The notes under the pieces were generated by a model. That model worked only from the letters and a program-made list of their open reading frames with translations. It had not been told where the DNA came from and made no database searches. DNA of 33,009 nucleotides from an uncultured Desulfobulbaceae bacterium (GTDB taxonomy: Bacteria; Desulfobacterota; Desulfobulbia; Desulfobulbales; Desulfocapsaceae), in assembly GCA_903891045.1 (NCBI GenBank), contig CAITDH010000315.1:1-33009 (forward strand), read 5' to 3'. Positions 17,692 to 26,817 of the stretch are shown here, piece after piece. The translations under genes were made by a program, and so were the position numbers. How positions within the stretch are numbered: position 1 is the first letter of the stretch; each line of letters starts with the position of its first letter.

Positions 17692-19021
17692 GAGGCCTTG
17701 AAGCTCCTGCCTGATGGTAAAATGCTTCAGCGTCCTCGGCTTCGACCCGGTTGCGGCCATTTCCCTTGGCTCGATAGAGGGCATTATCGGCCCGATTGGT
17801 CAGGCTGAGTTCCGTGTCATTGGATCTGAAGACAGAGACACCAAAGCTGGCGGTGACTTTACGGGGAACGGAAAAGGTCGTTTGTGCCACTCTGAACCGT
17901 AACATTTCAGCAAATTGGACCCCTTGGTCGAGGGTACAGCTTGGGGCAATGACCATGAACTCTTCACCACCCCAGCGGGCGAAAATATCCGTGGTTCGGA
18001 CATTGGCGTTGACCACTCGTGCCATATCAATCAACACGCTATCACCTGCCTGATGGCCGTAGGCATCGTTGATCTCCTTGAACTTGTCGATGTCGAACAT
18101 GATAATGGCCATCGACGATTGGTAGCGCCGGGCCCTGGAAATTTCCATGGCCAGCAGTTTGGAGAACTTCAACCGGTTATAAATTCCGGTCAGGGTGTCG
18201 GTCGAGGCCTGCTTTTCCAGCAGGGCGTTGATGGTCTGCAAAGATTCCTGGTATTTTTTTTGCTCGGTAATGTCATGGAAGGCAATGACGGTTCCTTCCA
18301 GTTTGCCGCCGGTGATCACTGGGCGGCAGGCCAAGGATACCGGCATCAACCGGCCGGACTTGCAGGCGAAGACACAGTCGTCACTATTGTAGGCCTGGCC
18401 GGTCCGAATGGCGGTGCCCAGTTGCGTTCCCTCCGGGGGAAAGAAGGTGCCATCGGCATACTGCTTATGGATGACGTGAAGCACCATCTCTCCGGTCATC
18501 TCCTGAAAGCTGTAGCCTAACAGGCGCTCGGCCTCGGGATTGGCAAAGATGAGACGTCCTTCCGTATCAACGAGGTAAACGCCTTCGCCGAGCACGTCGG
18601 TGATGGTTTTCAGGCGCTGCTCCAAGGACTTCTTGTCCCGTAGCGATTTAATCATGCGGTTGAATGAGAGGGAGAACTCCCCCAGAAAATCGACTTGTTG
18701 ACTGAGGTCACCGTCAGCAACCTGGTTGGTTTGCCAGGTAAGATGGCGGAGGCTGGCCTGCAAGGCTTTGAGCGGCATGGCGAAGATGTTGGAGCGGGAG
18801 ACTTCGGTCTTCAGCTCACCATTGGCCAGAGCCTCGGCAAAACGGTAGGACTCGTTCATCTGGGCGAAGATTTGTTGCAGATTTTGGCAGGAATTTTGGA
18901 AGGTATCATCTTCTGCTTCCTTGCATTCTACGGGGAAAACCAGGCCGTTTTTACCGAGCCCCCGTTCCATGGCAAGTGCCAAGCAACTGCCGATTGCATT
19001 CAGGGCTTGTGTTGAATTCAT
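17681..19021 (-). CDS. Soluble HAMP-like-PAS-GGDEF diguanylate cyclase
   Basis: HAMP-like LTWQTNQVADGDLSQQVDFLGEFSLSFNRMIKSL; PAS ITDVLGEGVYLVDTEGRLIFANPEAERLLGYS; GGDEF-type RTTDIFARWGGEEFMV with I-site RxxD; no TM helix seen. Confidence 0.92.
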   Translation of the reverse strand: MNSTQALNAIGSCLALAMERGLGKNGLVFPVECKEAEDDTFQNSCQNLQQIFAQMNESYRFAEALANGELKTEVSRSNIFAMPLKALQASLRHLTWQTNQVADGDLSQQVDFLGEFSLSFNRMIKSLRDKKSLEQRLKTITDVLGEGVYLVDTEGRLIFANPEAERLLGYSFQEMTGEMVLHVIHKQYADGTFFPPEGTQLGTAIRTGQAYNSDDCVFACKSGRLMPVSLACRPVITGGKLEGTVIAFHDITEQKKYQESLQTINALLEKQASTDTLTGIYNRLKFSKLLAMEISRARRYQSSMAIIMFDIDKFKEINDAYGHQAGDSVLIDMARVVNANVRTTDIFARWGGEEFMVIAPSCTLDQGVQFAEMLRFRVAQTTFSVPRKVTASFGVSVFRSNDTELSLTNRADNALYRAKGNGRNRVEAEDAEAFYHQAGASRPPTS

Positions 19022-19022
19022 A

Positions 19023-19541
19023 TCAGGCCTCGACGGGTTTTACTTCAAATCGGCAGGTTCGATCGCCGATGGCCCAGCAGTCCACTTCTTTGGCGGTGAA
19101 GTCTTTGCCGGTGTACTCCTTGAGAATGCCGGCGATGAAGCCTTCGTCATAATCGCATACAGTTTCACCAAAGATAGGCAGCCCGGAGCAGTCAAGGTCT
19201 TCGGAGACCGTCAGCACGAAATTCAGGCTTTCCATGTCGGCCTGTTCTACTCGCAGCACTCCGACCTTGAGGTCAATGAGCTTGGCTTTTAAATCGGCGA
19301 TAAATTCGTCAAAGGGCAGGTCGGGATTGAGCACATTGCGGCAAAACTCCCGGCCAGCCAGGAGGCCAGCCTTGACAAACAGCTCGCAAGTCTTCTCCCG
19401 TCCCAGCTCCTTGGACAAAACATCCTTGAAGGTAAATTGCATGAGACGATAAATCGCTACCGAGGTCTCGCCCCCCAGGTTCGGGCGGCCCTCTGCCAGG
19501 TTGCCAAGATCCTCCCAGGAAAAATTATACACATTTTTCAT
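19023..19541 (-). CDS. Stand-alone V4R (4-vinyl reductase-type) small-molecule-binding domain protein
   Basis: 172 aa ending ...GFIAGILKEYTGKDFTAKEVDCWAIGDRTCRFEV; C-x(7)-C-x-F pattern typical of V4R domains; stop codon 1 nt before the cyclase start. Confidence 0.7.
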   Translation of the reverse strand: MKNVYNFSWEDLGNLAEGRPNLGGETSVAIYRLMQFTFKDVLSKELGREKTCELFVKAGLLAGREFCRNVLNPDLPFDEFIADLKAKLIDLKVGVLRVEQADMESLNFVLTVSEDLDCSGLPIFGETVCDYDEGFIAGILKEYTGKDFTAKEVDCWAIGDRTCRFEVKPVEA

Positions 19542-19556
19542 CCATTCTCTCCTTTT

Positions 19557-22277
19557 CTATTGAAATAATTCTGGTTTGCATACGCCATACCCTTGAGCGT
19601 AATCAACGCCGATTTCCTTGAGGAGCTTGATGATGTCGTCGTTTTCGGCAAATTCGGCAATATTCTGCAGACCCATTACATGGCCCACATGATTGATCGA
19701 TTCGACCATGGCGCGGTCGATCTTGTTATTGACGATTTCTTTGACAAATATCCCATCAATCTTTAGAAAATCCACTTCAAGATTTTTCAGGTAGGCAAAG
19801 GAAGACAAACCACTGCCGAAATCATCCAGTGAGAAACGGCAGCCCATTTTGCGCAGGACGCGCATAAACTGCTGGGCTTTGTCGATGTTGGCAATGACTG
19901 CAGTCTCAGTGATTTCAAAACATAAACGCTGAGGGGCCATGCTGTATGTTTTGATCAGGTCAATGACGTATGCGAGAAACCCGTCATCTGATAGGGTCTG
20001 GCCCGAGAGGTTGATAGCGCACACGTAAGGGAAATCTACACCTTTACGTGCTATGATCGAGAGGGCTTCACGCACCACCCAGCGATCGATGAGCGGCATC
20101 AGGTGATAGCGTTCGGCCACAGGCAGAAAATATCCTGGCGGATAAAGTGTGCCATCATCGTCCTGCATGCGGACAAGCAACTCGCAATGCTGCTCAGCGC
20201 CTATCTTCAGGGTTGCCATGCGCTGGATGTAGAGGACCAACTGATTTTTTTCCAGTCCTTGGTGGATACGTGATAGCCAATCGAGCTGGCAGTTGTGTTG
20301 TATTAGATCTTTATCATCTGGGCGAAACACATGAATACGGTTGCCGCCCTCTTTCTTGGCGGTATAACAGGCTGAATCTACTGTACTGAGTAATTCACTC
20401 AGAGTGTGGGAGTAATCTGGCGTGATTTCGGTCAAGCCGATACTGGCACCAACCTTGAACACCTTATCATCGAAGATGAAGCGGTATTCCTTTATCGCTT
20501 GCAACAAACCTATGATGACTTTGTACCCTTTATCTAGTTCACATCCCATCAATAACACGGCAAACTCGTCCCCCCCCAAACGTGCCAACGTGTCTGAGCT
20601 CCGCATCTTATCTTTTAGATGGGTCGCAATTTGCCGAAGCAGCACATCCCCTGCCATGTGACCACACGTGTCATTGACTACTTTGAACTGATCCAGATCG
20701 ATATAGGCGAGACAATGAGTACATTTTTCTGTGGAGGTATTTTCAATGGCGTCTTGAGCAATGCGATCGAACTCATAACGGTTGATAAGGCCCGTCAGGG
20801 CATCATGCTGCGCTTGAAAAATGAGCTGTTTGGACAGGGATCGTATGGCGGTGACATCATGCAGCACCGTGACCGCGCCAAAGTAGTCGCCGGTGGGGTC
20901 ATACAGTGGTGCCGCCGACTTCCGCACGAGAAGTTCTTGTCCATCGGTACGTTCAAGAATCACCTCTTTAATATTGCTGGTTGGATCAGTCAGCCAGACA
21001 CTGTCAACCGGTGTGGTTTTGTCCTCCGCCATAAGACAGAATAAAGATTGCAATGTCTTGCCACTGGCCTCGCTCAGAACAACCCCAGTTAGGTGTTCTG
21101 AGGCTTTATTCATATAAGTGACACATCTGTCAGCATTACTCGTGATCACCGCATCGGCGATTCCTGCCAGCGTAGCCTGGGCATGCTCCTTCTCGATGTG
21201 CAGTGCATACTGCGCTTGATCGAGGCGCTCCAGCATGCTGTTGATACCGTGGGCAAGACTGGAGAGTTCGTCATTGCCATTGAGTTCCTGTAGGCGCGTT
21301 GTGATGGTGGTAGCTTCACCGATATGTTTTACATTATCACTCAACCGCGTCAATCGCGACAAGATCAATTTATTCAACAGCCAACTGAAGACAACCAATG
21401 TCAATGCGATCAGCATCATTGACCATAACAAAAAATGCAGGTTGAATTTACCCTGCTCAAAAATTCTCCGATCGCCCACTGTCCGTACGATGAGTTGGTC
21501 GGAACCGCCAATGTTCTCCATCAAGGCGTAACCAGCCACTTCCTGGTCTCGCAAAGGTATTACGGCCATCGCGCCCTGGGTCTGTATCCTGGCCACAGCT
21601 GTAATCCGATCGGCTGACAAGTCCTGACTGGCCAAAGTTTCGATGGTGATATGGGCGTCGACAATTTTCTCAATGTGCTGCACCAACAATTGATCGATAG
21701 CACGGATCATAATCAATCTGCCGTTGGCTGATCCCTGTCCATTGCTGGGCAGAACATCGAAAGCAGAAATAAAACAGATGCCTTCCGGTGTCCAGAATAA
21801 TCCAGAAACATGACCTTGCCCAGAGGTTGATCCCAGCAGGGCGCCCCCTTTAGCCGCTGCCTGCTCAATCATCTTGGGAATGGGCCAGGGTTTCCCGCTC
21901 TCGGCATTAAAACCCTTCTTGAACAAGACGTCCCCTTCGAGATTGACGAGGATGACGGCGTTAATATTCAGGTGTCGAAAGGTGTCGGGACCGTAGTTGC
22001 TTTCGATATAGACTGGATTTGAGGTTATTATGTGTTGATAGGTCTCGTCCCACTGGGCCCAGTCGCTGACGATGCCATCAAGTTGTTGAGACTGGTCTTG
22101 CAAAAGGCTTACGGCGCTACCGATTTGAATCAGGGTCTTGTCTTGTTCAAGCTGAGAATACCCATTGAGCAGCAAGGCCCGTGCGGCTATAAATTGCGTG
22201 GCAAATAATGCCAGCATGCCCATGGCGACCATGATGACCAGTTTGGTTCGCAAACCCTTAAGGTGCATTCCTGTCAT
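19557..22277 (-). CDS. CHASE4-HAMP-PAS-GGDEF-EAL membrane protein (c-di-GMP turnover)
   Basis: CHASE4-like SDWAQWDETYQHI; two TM; GGDEF MRSSDTLARLGGDEFAVLL; EAL-domain residues in HCELLVRM, FEITET, DDFGSGLSS, KIDGIFV, YAQGYGVCKP. Confidence 0.93.
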   Translation of the reverse strand: MTGMHLKGLRTKLVIMVAMGMLALFATQFIAARALLLNGYSQLEQDKTLIQIGSAVSLLQDQSQQLDGIVSDWAQWDETYQHIITSNPVYIESNYGPDTFRHLNINAVILVNLEGDVLFKKGFNAESGKPWPIPKMIEQAAAKGGALLGSTSGQGHVSGLFWTPEGICFISAFDVLPSNGQGSANGRLIMIRAIDQLLVQHIEKIVDAHITIETLASQDLSADRITAVARIQTQGAMAVIPLRDQEVAGYALMENIGGSDQLIVRTVGDRRIFEQGKFNLHFLLWSMMLIALTLVVFSWLLNKLILSRLTRLSDNVKHIGEATTITTRLQELNGNDELSSLAHGINSMLERLDQAQYALHIEKEHAQATLAGIADAVITSNADRCVTYMNKASEHLTGVVLSEASGKTLQSLFCLMAEDKTTPVDSVWLTDPTSNIKEVILERTDGQELLVRKSAAPLYDPTGDYFGAVTVLHDVTAIRSLSKQLIFQAQHDALTGLINRYEFDRIAQDAIENTSTEKCTHCLAYIDLDQFKVVNDTCGHMAGDVLLRQIATHLKDKMRSSDTLARLGGDEFAVLLMGCELDKGYKVIIGLLQAIKEYRFIFDDKVFKVGASIGLTEITPDYSHTLSELLSTVDSACYTAKKEGGNRIHVFRPDDKDLIQHNCQLDWLSRIHQGLEKNQLVLYIQRMATLKIGAEQHCELLVRMQDDDGTLYPPGYFLPVAERYHLMPLIDRWVVREALSIIARKGVDFPYVCAINLSGQTLSDDGFLAYVIDLIKTYSMAPQRLCFEITETAVIANIDKAQQFMRVLRKMGCRFSLDDFGSGLSSFAYLKNLEVDFLKIDGIFVKEIVNNKIDRAMVESINHVGHVMGLQNIAEFAENDDIIKLLKEIGVDYAQGYGVCKPELFQ

Positions 22278-25200
22278 TTTTCATCCAGTCCCTTGCGCAC
22301 TGCCAGCGCCAGTTGGTGGATCGAGATGGGCTTCATCAGGTAGGCACGGATGCCGAGGGCGAGGGCCTGTTCTTTGTTGATCAGTTCGCTGAACCCGGTG
22401 CAGAGAATGATCGGCAGATCTGGGCGGATGGCCAGCGCCTTTGTCGTGAGCTCAAGGCCGGTCAGGTGCGGCATGGTCATGTCGGTGATAAGCAGGTCAA
22501 AGGCCGAAGGGGCCAGGGCAATACGGGCCATGGCCTCCTCGCTGTCGTTGATAATAGTGACCTGGTAGCCAAGGCTGGTGAGGATGGCCTCAAGCATAGT
22601 GGTGATCACTGCCTCATCATCGACCACCAGTAGTCGTTCGGTGCCGGTGGGGATGGGGTCGCTTCCGCCCGCCTTAATAAATGAAGGATTTTCCGCTATC
22701 CTCGGTAGATAGACATGAAAGCGTGTACCCTTGCTCGGTTCGCTTTCCACCGTAATATGCCCCTGATAGCTTTTAACAATGCCATGGACCACGGACAGAC
22801 CGAGGCCGGTACCCTCTCCCTTTTTTTTGGTGGTAAAGTAGGGGTCAAAGATATGGACCAGTGTCTTTGGCTCCATGCCATAACCGGTATCGCTGATCTC
22901 AAGCAACACATAGTTCCCCGGAGTGAGTTCGGTGCCGGGGACCCTATTGTCATCATCAATGGTGATTTTTGCCAGTCTCACCCCCAGTACTCCGCCGCTC
23001 TCGCGCATGGCATGGTAGGCGTTGGTGCAGAGATTCATGATGACTTGGTGAAGCTGGGTCGGATCGGCGAGGATAGCGCCGCACTCCGGGGAAATCTCCT
23101 CGCGGATTTCAATAGTGGAGGGGAGGGAGGCCCGGAGAAGTTTGAGCGCCTCCTTCACCACCAGATGCGGCTGAAGCGGTTTTCGCTCCTGAGGGGCCTG
23201 ACGGCTGAAGGCAAGGATCTGCTGCACCAGATCCTTGGCCCGTCCGGCAGCGGTGATGATTTGCTGCAGATCGGTAGTCAGGGGATCGCCTGGGGAAAGC
23301 TTGGCCATGGCCATCTCGGAATAGCCGAGAATGGGGGCCAGGATGTTGTTGAAGTCATGGGCAATGCCGCCGGCCAGGGTGCCGATGGCCTCCATCTTTT
23401 GAGTTTGTCTGAGTTGTTCCTCAAGTTGCATCTGTTCTGTCACATCACGTTTTACCGCCACCTGATTGATAATTTCTCCAGCTTCGTTCAGGACCGGGGT
23501 GATCGAGGCTTCTTCTTCAAACAGGGTGCCGTCTTTTTTCTTGTTAATCAGGTGTCCCTGCCACGCCTTGCCACTGGTCAGTGTCTTCCACATCTCCTGA
23601 TAAAAGAGGGCATCATGTTTGCCGCTTTGTAAAAATCTCGGGTTCCTACCGATCACTTCAGCTTTGGTGTAGCCGGTGATCTGTTCAAAACCGGGGTTGA
23701 CATATTGGATCATGCCGTCTCTATCAGTAATGACAACGCTGTCTATGCCTTGTTCGATGGCGGTTACCAGGCGACGCCGTTCTTCTTCTCCCTGTTTGCG
23801 TTCACTGATATCCAGACAATATTCAATAACCTGACTGAGATTGCCGTTGCTGTCAAAGATTGGATAGGCATGGATCTCAACACGTTGTTCCTTGCCGGCT
23901 TGATCGGTGTGAATATGTTCAACAACGACCGGCTGTTTCGTTTTTTTAATCTCTTTGAGAGTACAGGGATGTTTATCACCTGCACAGGGTTCGGAACGGT
24001 CATGGGTGAGCTGGAAACAGGTTGTGCCCTCTTGATATGTGCCGAAACGAGAAGCCTTGTTGGACAGTTGAATGGTATAGTCATTGGCGTCGATGATATA
24101 GAAGGGGAGGGTCAGGGCATCCAGGGCGTTTTGCAGAAATGTCTGCTGTCCCTTGATTTTTTCCTCAGCTAGCTTACGCTCGGTAATATCAATTACATTC
24201 CAGAGTACGCCCGGCTCACCATTGGGCAGTTGCATCTTGACCCCGGAAAATATGCACCAGAAAACCGTGCCATCTTTACGGCGCCAAGGGTAATCAATAC
24301 TGGCAAGAGGGAGACCCGCCTGGGCTTCATGGAAGCAAGGGGCCCAGGCTTCGTAATGCTGCTGATCAATATGCAGAATCCGGGCGCTCTGCCCCACCAG
24401 CTCATCATGGTTGTAGCCGAACAGGTTGCAGAATTGGTTGTTGACCCTCTGGATGTGCCGGGTGGAAGAGACAATCAGCATGCCAGAGCCGTTCACCTCA
24501 AACAGGCTCTGTATGTGATCGCGCTCAAGAGCGAGCTCTGCTTCCGCCTGCTTGCGTTCGCTGATGTCGCGGGCAATACCAAGGATGGCTGGTTGGCCGT
24601 TGATCTCCAGCATGCCTATATGAATTTCCACCGGAAATAATGAACTGTCCTTGCGCTGATGCCTGCTTTCTATTGTTAGAGTCTTGCCAATAGAGAGTTC
24701 TTCCCAGATCTTCTTGGCGTGCTGCTCTGTCACAAAACTGGGATCAACATCGCCAAGGTTCAATGTCAGCAGTTCTTCTCTTGTATAGCCGAGGCCTTCG
24801 TAGGCTTTTTTGTTCACGTCAATAAAGTGGGCGTTCATATCACTGACAAAGATGGCATCCGTTGCCTGATCAAGCAGGGTACGATACCGGTTCTCCTTTT
24901 CCCTTAAGGCTTGCTCAGATTGTTGGCGTTCGGTGACGTTTCTGAGTACATCATCGGCCATGGCGTTAAAGGCTTGGGAAAGTTCAGTCAGCTCGCCCTG
25001 GCCGGTGACAGCCGTCCTGACCAGATAATCACCTTGACTGAAACGGTTCACACTCTCTTTTAGATGGAAGAGTGGTTGTGTCAGCCAGCGGTTCAGCGCT
25101 GCCCAAAGGGACAGCATCAGGAGCAGACCAACCGCCCAGACAGAGATGGTGTTTACAAGCAGGGTATGAAAAAGCCTTGCCTTGCTCCGGGACAGGTCAT

Positions 25201-25702
25201 AGCTCATGAAGATCATACCAACGCGGGTGGGCCGAATCTGTCCCGATTCCACGGCGAGCACAACCGGCTGGTAGGCAACGATATCTTTGCGGCCGGACGA
25301 CAGCTGGATATCCGGTTTTCGGTTTTTCTGGGCGGAGAGAAAACGATTCCGGTCAAAGAGAGGCAGGACTTCATGGACAGGACGGCCCAGCCATCCCATT
25401 TGCGAACCGTAGAGAACAACGCCCTGATCGTTCACAAATACGACTGACCGAACCTCGGTCGGAATGTTCAGATCGGCGATTTCAGCTTCAACAAGGTTGT
25501 CCATACCGTTTTTCAGGAAGGTTTCGAACCTGGGGCCTGTTCGGGCTAAAAGCTCTTGCAGCGAAGTGAGCACTCTTCTTTCGACATTGAGCTCATATTG
25601 ACGATGTTCTTGCAAAGTGAAGAATAAAAGGAGCAGACTGAAAGCCCCAAAGACAAGAACTGGAATCCAGAGACGCAAGCGGATGGTGGTAAAGTCCTTC
25701 AT
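22274..25702 (-). CDS. Membrane hybrid sensor histidine kinase (periplasmic sensor-HAMP-multiple PAS-HisKA-HATPase-REC)
   Basis: Two TM helices flank a periplasmic region; several PAS; GGIAHDFNNILAPILGYSEM; GTGLGLSVVHGI; C-terminal REC VVDDEAVITTML...LLITDMTMP. Confidence 0.95.
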   Translation of the reverse strand: MKDFTTIRLRLWIPVLVFGAFSLLLLFFTLQEHRQYELNVERRVLTSLQELLARTGPRFETFLKNGMDNLVEAEIADLNIPTEVRSVVFVNDQGVVLYGSQMGWLGRPVHEVLPLFDRNRFLSAQKNRKPDIQLSSGRKDIVAYQPVVLAVESGQIRPTRVGMIFMSYDLSRSKARLFHTLLVNTISVWAVGLLLMLSLWAALNRWLTQPLFHLKESVNRFSQGDYLVRTAVTGQGELTELSQAFNAMADDVLRNVTERQQSEQALREKENRYRTLLDQATDAIFVSDMNAHFIDVNKKAYEGLGYTREELLTLNLGDVDPSFVTEQHAKKIWEELSIGKTLTIESRHQRKDSSLFPVEIHIGMLEINGQPAILGIARDISERKQAEAELALERDHIQSLFEVNGSGMLIVSSTRHIQRVNNQFCNLFGYNHDELVGQSARILHIDQQHYEAWAPCFHEAQAGLPLASIDYPWRRKDGTVFWCIFSGVKMQLPNGEPGVLWNVIDITERKLAEEKIKGQQTFLQNALDALTLPFYIIDANDYTIQLSNKASRFGTYQEGTTCFQLTHDRSEPCAGDKHPCTLKEIKKTKQPVVVEHIHTDQAGKEQRVEIHAYPIFDSNGNLSQVIEYCLDISERKQGEEERRRLVTAIEQGIDSVVITDRDGMIQYVNPGFEQITGYTKAEVIGRNPRFLQSGKHDALFYQEMWKTLTSGKAWQGHLINKKKDGTLFEEEASITPVLNEAGEIINQVAVKRDVTEQMQLEEQLRQTQKMEAIGTLAGGIAHDFNNILAPILGYSEMAMAKLSPGDPLTTDLQQIITAAGRAKDLVQQILAFSRQAPQERKPLQPHLVVKEALKLLRASLPSTIEIREEISPECGAILADPTQLHQVIMNLCTNAYHAMRESGGVLGVRLAKITIDDDNRVPGTELTPGNYVLLEISDTGYGMEPKTLVHIFDPYFTTKKKGEGTGLGLSVVHGIVKSYQGHITVESEPSKGTRFHVYLPRIAENPSFIKAGGSDPIPTGTERLLVVDDEAVITTMLEAILTSLGYQVTIINDSEEAMARIALAPSAFDLLITDMTMPHLTGLELTTKALAIRPDLPIILCTGFSELINKEQALALGIRAYLMKPISIHQLALAVRKGLDEK

Positions 25703-26817
25703 TGATTCCTCTCGGGAAGAAAGGACGGATCGGCAAGGTGGTCAACAGCAACTGCCTTTTGCAACAGACTTCGGCGTAGCATAAGGTCGGCCAGTGCGCC
25801 CGCTGTGATCTTCAATGGCGGGGTGTTGCCGCCAAGCAAGCTCCGGTTCTCCTTGATGTCCGGAATCTTAAGGCCGGTAAACTGTGCCAGGGCATTGCCG
25901 CCCAGACGTAGTGTCATCCTTTGCTCAGCGTCTTGCGGCTGACTGGCAAGGTGTTCTCTTGCCCGGAAGTGGCCTGTCAGTAACTCTTTGAGTGCCTTTT
26001 GATGAAGGTAGGCGATCTCCGAACGTACCACCAGAACATCAACGATTCTTCCCGAGATCTGCGAACTGTCAAAGAGGATATGGGCGCCCTCCTTGAGAAG
26101 CTGACTGCGGACTGGCTCAAAGGTCACGGCGGCATCGATCTTGCCGGCAAGATAGGCGGCAGCGTGTTCATCGACCGTTAACGGGACGATCGTGATATCC
26201 TTGGCCTGGAGATTTCCAGCCTCGAGTGCCGCATCCAGCATGACTGCGCCTACTGCTGCGTTCTCGACGCCGATCCTTTGACCGCGCAGCGATTGCAGGG
26301 TGTCGATTCCGGGTCTGGCCATCATCGCATCCGCTCCGTGTGATACGTCCATGATCAGTACAACCCGCAGATCCATCCCGTCCTGCATGAGAGAGAGCGC
26401 CTCATCAAGGGTCAGGCAGGCTGCCTCGATCATGTTGTTGCGCAGGGCTTGAGAAACCTGGCTGTTTGAGGGCATTTCCACCAGACGGATATTTTTATTA
26501 TCGTAATATCCAAGGCTGCGTGCCAGATAGAGGGTTTCGTAGCCGGGCCACACATTCGAGGCCACGCGCAGCAGTGGTTCCTGCAGCTTCGTACATCCGT
26601 TCAGCGCCAGTGCACTCATAATAAGAATGATGAAACTGAGGCATGCCAATACCACGTTGCCGGTTGTCCAGATATTCTTTTGCATGAAGCGATGGCAGTT
26701 GAAAAGAGTGGCGCTCAAATTGTTTTCTCCCGGAATCTTGTCGAAGCTGAAGAAAATTCTGTTTGCAACTTTGTGATTTTGATTTGGGTTCCTCCTGTTT
26801 TTGTCATCCACCGTCAA
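25699..26817 (-). CDS. NMT1/SsuA-like ABC-type substrate-binding lipoprotein
   Basis: LRVASNVWPGYETLYLARSLGYYDNKNIRLVEMPSNSQVSQALRNNMIEAACLTLDEALSL...; lipobox-like ALNGC. The upstream start is TTG at 26817; an ATG at 26685 directly precedes the signal peptide and may be the true start. Confidence 0.85.
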   Translation of the reverse strand: MTVDDKNRRNPNQNHKVANRIFFSFDKIPGENNLSATLFNCHRFMQKNIWTTGNVVLACLSFIILIMSALALNGCTKLQEPLLRVASNVWPGYETLYLARSLGYYDNKNIRLVEMPSNSQVSQALRNNMIEAACLTLDEALSLMQDGMDLRVVLIMDVSHGADAMMARPGIDTLQSLRGQRIGVENAAVGAVMLDAALEAGNLQAKDITIVPLTVDEHAAAYLAGKIDAAVTFEPVRSQLLKEGAHILFDSSQISGRIVDVLVVRSEIAYLHQKALKELLTGHFRAREHLASQPQDAEQRMTLRLGGNALAQFTGLKIPDIKENRSLLGGNTPPLKITAGALADLMLRRSLLQKAVAVDHLADPSFLPERNQ

